Position numbers and translations under genes: made by a program
Origin: Spirogloea muscicola
Lineage: Eukaryota > Streptophyta > Zygnematophyceae > Spirogloeales > Spirogloeaceae
DNA length: 10,827 nt
Assembly (NCBI GenBank): GCA_009602725.1
Contig: WELB01000102.1
Span: forward strand, 180,167-190,993
Reading direction: 5' to 3'
Notes under the pieces: model-generated
Databases searched by the model: none
Told to the model about the DNA's origin: nothing
Seen by the model: the letters and a program-made list of their open reading frames with translations, nothing else
In this document: piece by piece, positions 8,706 through 10,827 of the stretch
How the letters are laid out: every line of letters starts with the position of its first letter
Position numbering within the stretch: the first letter of the stretch is position 1

Positions 8706-8956
8706 TTGCCCGTCCAGCTGGGCCCAGCAAGAAAAGGGAGCCCCCAAGATAGTGTATGACCAGGCTGAGGTGAGAGAGAGAGGAAGGGGGCGCGGGGGCA
8801 CGTGTCGACAGCCCCCCCCGGTCCAAGCAGCCCATGACCTTGATCTGTTAAGCTGGCGAGGTAACATACCAATGTCGCAACGACCGCCATCATCACTGCC
8901 ACTTTCCGTCAGTAAGGCTAAGTGCACACATTGTCACGCTGCCATGTAGAGACACA

Positions 8957-8961
8957 TTACA
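8957..8961 (-). terminator. Candidate TGTAA poly(A) signal of the GIY-YIG gene
   Basis: TTACA on the plus strand is the first TGTAA on the minus strand after the stop at 9369, giving a 3' UTR of about 410-430 bases. This is the green-algal signal. Chance occurrence of a pentamer over this distance is quite possible. Confidence 0.4.
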
Positions 8962-9193
8962 CTTTGAGACAGACGATCGCAGTAAATTATCATCAGTCAC
9001 CAGTCAGTCAGCAAACCATCAGATCGCAGAAATAAATTATAGTGAGGGACAGTCCACAAAATTCGCTGTGCAATTGCTGCAGTTTTCCCAGGTCGCCTCA
9101 TCTTTGCAGGCCTCAGTAGGACTGAGTCAACAACAACTACTTCAGTTAAAGACAGACGCTGCACAATTGTGGGTCATCGAATTGCACAGGGCG

Positions 9194-9215
9194 CATGACT
9201 TGGTCATGACTTGGT
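9194..9215 (+). repeat. 11-bp tandem duplication
   Basis: CATGACTTGGT occurs twice in direct succession (9194-9204 and 9205-9215) in the 3' flank of the GIY-YIG gene. It is a small slippage duplication with no evident function. Confidence 0.9.
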
Positions 9216-9368
9216 GAATTAAAGACTTAATCAAGAGCGTGATGGCAGTACTCGAGATGGCTTGCTTGCCCCTCCATGATCGCCTCCATGAGAGACACTA
9301 TCAGCTTCAGTAAACATTTCGGCCAACCCAAGCCAAGAATGCAAGTAGCACGCATGGCTGAGAGCGCC

Positions 9369-10747
9369 TCATGAAACTGCGGCGGTGGCCGCGGCCTTCG
9401 CCGGCGGCTCCTGCGTCGGGACCGCCGTGTCCAGCGCCCGCGCTGGCGCGGGGTTCTTGAGGTCCAGCAGCCCCTGCTCCTTGAGCTTCGGGTCGAAGCG
9501 CAGCTGCTCGGTGCACTGCCGCTCCTGGAAGCCCGCATGGAGGTCGCGCTCGATGCGCCGCGCCACGTCCTTGAGCACGCGCGCCTTGGGCGGCCCTGGC
9601 CCTGCCGCCGCCAGCTTCGCTCGTTCCTCGTCTGCCCCGCCCTCTTAGTATAGGAAACTATTAGCACGATTGAACACTTAGTGCTGCATTTCATGGCTTG
9701 CCACATTCTTGGTCGCAGCTGCTGCTGAGCACTGAGCTGAGCTGAGCATCCAGTTATCTTGTAACATAATGCCCCATGCTCTTGCCATACAGTCAAGGAA
9801 GTAAGAATCGACTCGACTGTATGACTAATTCATGGTTAATAGACCTGTATTCAGGCATTATATCAATGCATGGTATCTGAGGACTGACTGTCTGACCAGT
9901 CATGAGGGGCTCGCAGTCGACAGGGTTCTCCCACGTGCTCTGCACGGCGCCGCCGTCGTTGCCGGGCGGCGCGCCGCCGGCCTCCTTGCACCACTGCTCG
10001 CGGATGCCCTCGAGCAGCGAGCGCGAGGGCGAGCGGATGTGCTTCGCGCGGACGAACCAGCAGAGCCGCGGCATGCGTGCAAAGTGCAGCCGCAGGCTCG
10101 GATTCACCTGCGAGAACACGAGCTATCAATGAAGCCATTTTGATTTTTGAGGAAGTACCTTATCAAAACATGTAGGAATGTCATCAGCAGTTGCATAGTA
10201 CCAAACTGTCAGACTGGGCTCGCGCTCGCCACTATGGGCCCCGAGACGCTGCCGCGGCACGGCGGCTCCCAAGGTGGCTCTCACGGCAGCTCCGACGGCG
10301 GCTATAGACGGCAGTCCAAGACTAGCCATAAAACTACTCTACTACGATTGGCATAACCAACACAAAGTCAAGAATTGCTTCCGCAAAGCTCGCTGCATTG
10401 GCACAGCTGCGAAACGGCTGTGCTCCGCTGGCTGCCATTGCCATTGGCGCCGTTTCCAGCGAAACCCATCTCCAAGCCTGCTGCTTGGAGCGAGGGCTAT
10501 TTAATCATAACTGAATTCTATCTGGATAACTTACCGAGCGTGAGATGCCAATGTACTGCAGCTTGTGGCGGTCGTCGTAGATGGCGTACACCGTGGCCTT
10601 GGCGTCCGCTTGGCCCAGGTCGGCGAAGGTGCCGTCGGGCGCGAGCAGGGGGACCAGCGGCAGCTCCGCCAGGGGCTCCGCCGCCGCCGCCGCCGCCGCC
10701 GAGCCGCCGCGCAGCTGCGCCTGCCGTCGTCGGTACTCCTCCTGGGC
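9369..10747 (-). CDS. Cyanobacterial-type GIY-YIG domain protein, probably plastid-targeted, 5' partial
   Basis: Exons on the minus strand are 10747-10535, 10107-9897 and 9631-9369. Donors are CTCG|GTAAGT and ACTG|GTCAGA; acceptors are TCTCGCAG|GTG and GGGGCAG|ACGAG. They give 228 codons plus TGA. Seen: a basic start and poly-Ala run (17-23), then ATVYAIYDDRHKLQYIGISR (51-70), where VYAIY and QYIG stand for the two GIY-YIG strands. Next come a helix-rich segment, the APPGN motif (117-121), STWENP and LMTDEERAK. The C-terminal part has VLKDVARRIERDL and RFDPKLKEQGLLDLKN, then an Ala/Pro tail. From memory, the PPGN...W block occurs in the N-terminal domain of plant GRXS16 and in single-domain cyanobacterial GIY-YIG proteins; the C-terminal KEQGLLDLK block matches the latter. 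No glutaredoxin domain follows. The role is unknown and nuclease activity is not established. No in-frame ATG precedes the domain, so start and any transit peptide lie to the right. Confidence 0.85.
9632..9896 (-). other. Last intron of the GIY-YIG gene
   Basis: It splits an Asp codon (G|AC), joining EPLMT to EERAK. The donor is ACTG|GTCAGA and the acceptor GGGCGGGGCAG|ACGAG. The phase agrees on both sides and the joined LMTDEERAKL is natural for the family. Confidence 0.8.
10108..10534 (-). other. Intron of the GIY-YIG gene with two small hairpins
   Basis: This phase-0 intron joins QYIGISRS to VNPSLRLHF. Inside are two perfect inverted repeats: GCACAGC/GCTGTGC (10401-10407 and 10417-10423, 9-nt loop) and CTCCAAGC/GCTTGGAG (10470-10477 and 10483-10490, 5-nt loop). 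No known RNA family was recognised. Confidence 0.8.
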
Positions 10748-10749
10748 CT

Positions 10750-10827
10750 GCGGCAATGGCGACGGCGGTCCCGGTCAGGCTCCGCCGCCGCCTTGGAGGC
10801 GGGCTGCGGCGGCGGCAATGGCGACGG
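10750..10827. repeat. Duplicated 16-bp segment with splice acceptor
   Basis: GCGGCAATGGCGACGG occurs at 10750-10765 and again at 10812-10827, 62 bases apart. On the minus strand each copy ends in a pyrimidine/CCG run and CAG, so a 3' splice site is duplicated. The inner copy is the acceptor used for the GIY-YIG exon; reading from the outer copy meets a TGA at 10777-10775 in the frame that enters the exon. Confidence 0.8.

Larger units (their letters stand above)
8342..9368 (-). other. Intergenic region: kinase promoter/5' UTR and 3' UTR of the GIY-YIG gene
   Basis: Two minus-strand genes flank about 1 kb without a convincing coding segment. The kinase-proximal part holds the CT/GA microsatellite and a GC-rich stretch that stays open in the kinase frame but has no ATG. 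The distal part is A+T-richer, with a TGTAA candidate at 8957-8961 and an 11-bp tandem duplication at 9194-9215. No TATA box is clear. Confidence 0.65.

Noticed and set aside
8232-8759. Plus-strand open frames of 166-175 codons over the CT repeat
   Set aside because: Most of the length is Leu/Ser/Pro from the microsatellite. The rest is antisense to kinase exon 1 and its flank.
9227-9796. Minus-strand open frame of 189 codons rich in Arg and Ser
   Set aside because: It is an out-of-frame reading of the last GIY-YIG exon and its intron. The conserved motifs are in another frame.
10531-10818. Alternative minus-strand frame of 95 codons rich in Arg and Pro at the right edge
   Set aside because: It is a shadow of the GIY-YIG exon; the VYAIY...QYIG motif is in the other frame.

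Overview
This is an intron-rich nuclear segment from a eukaryote, most likely a green alga. Three things point there. First, all three proteins are of plant or cyanobacterial/plastid type: a HAT3.1-like PHD-homeodomain regulator, a plant-type ethanolamine kinase, and a cyanobacterial-type GIY-YIG domain protein. Second, exons are very GC-rich while the introns are clearly richer in A+T. Third, the pentamer TGTAA, the green-algal poly(A) signal, lies downstream of two of the three stop codons. The genus cannot be read from the window; a trebouxiophyte-like alga is a guess.

Layout. Gene 1 (+, 1-3953) enters from the left edge without its N-terminus. It has eight visible exons encoding 725 residues: a conserved basic/helical segment, a PHD finger, an acidic stretch, a divergent homeodomain and a low-complexity C-terminal tail. 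Its last intron needs a GC-AG splice pair. Gene 2 (-, 8341-4664) is a complete ethanolamine kinase of eleven exons and 387 codons, converging tail-to-tail on gene 1 across about 710 bp. Gene 3 (-, 10747-9369) lies upstream of gene 2 on the same strand. It has three visible exons (228 residues) ending in a normal stop; its 5' part is beyond the right edge.

Exon boundaries were found by matching conserved family motifs to GT/AG sites and checking that phases close. The visible exons sum to 2178, 1164 and 474+213 nt, each a whole number of codons. Intergenic and intronic DNA holds simple-sequence tracts: a CT microsatellite just upstream of the kinase start, a roughly 400-bp purine-rich tract in kinase intron 4, and CCG/GGC runs coding for Gly or Ala. 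I see no transposon, CRISPR array, convincing tRNA or bacterial operon.

The three genes have no evident shared pathway: chromatin/transcription, phosphatidylethanolamine synthesis, and a probable plastid protein of unknown role. I found no new multi-gene system. The items worth a second look are the GC-AG intron in the homeobox, the altered homeodomain recognition helix, a frame-neutral removable intron beside the kinase active site, the Gly-rich insertion with an ambiguous base in the kinase N-lobe, and a duplicated splice-acceptor segment at the right edge.
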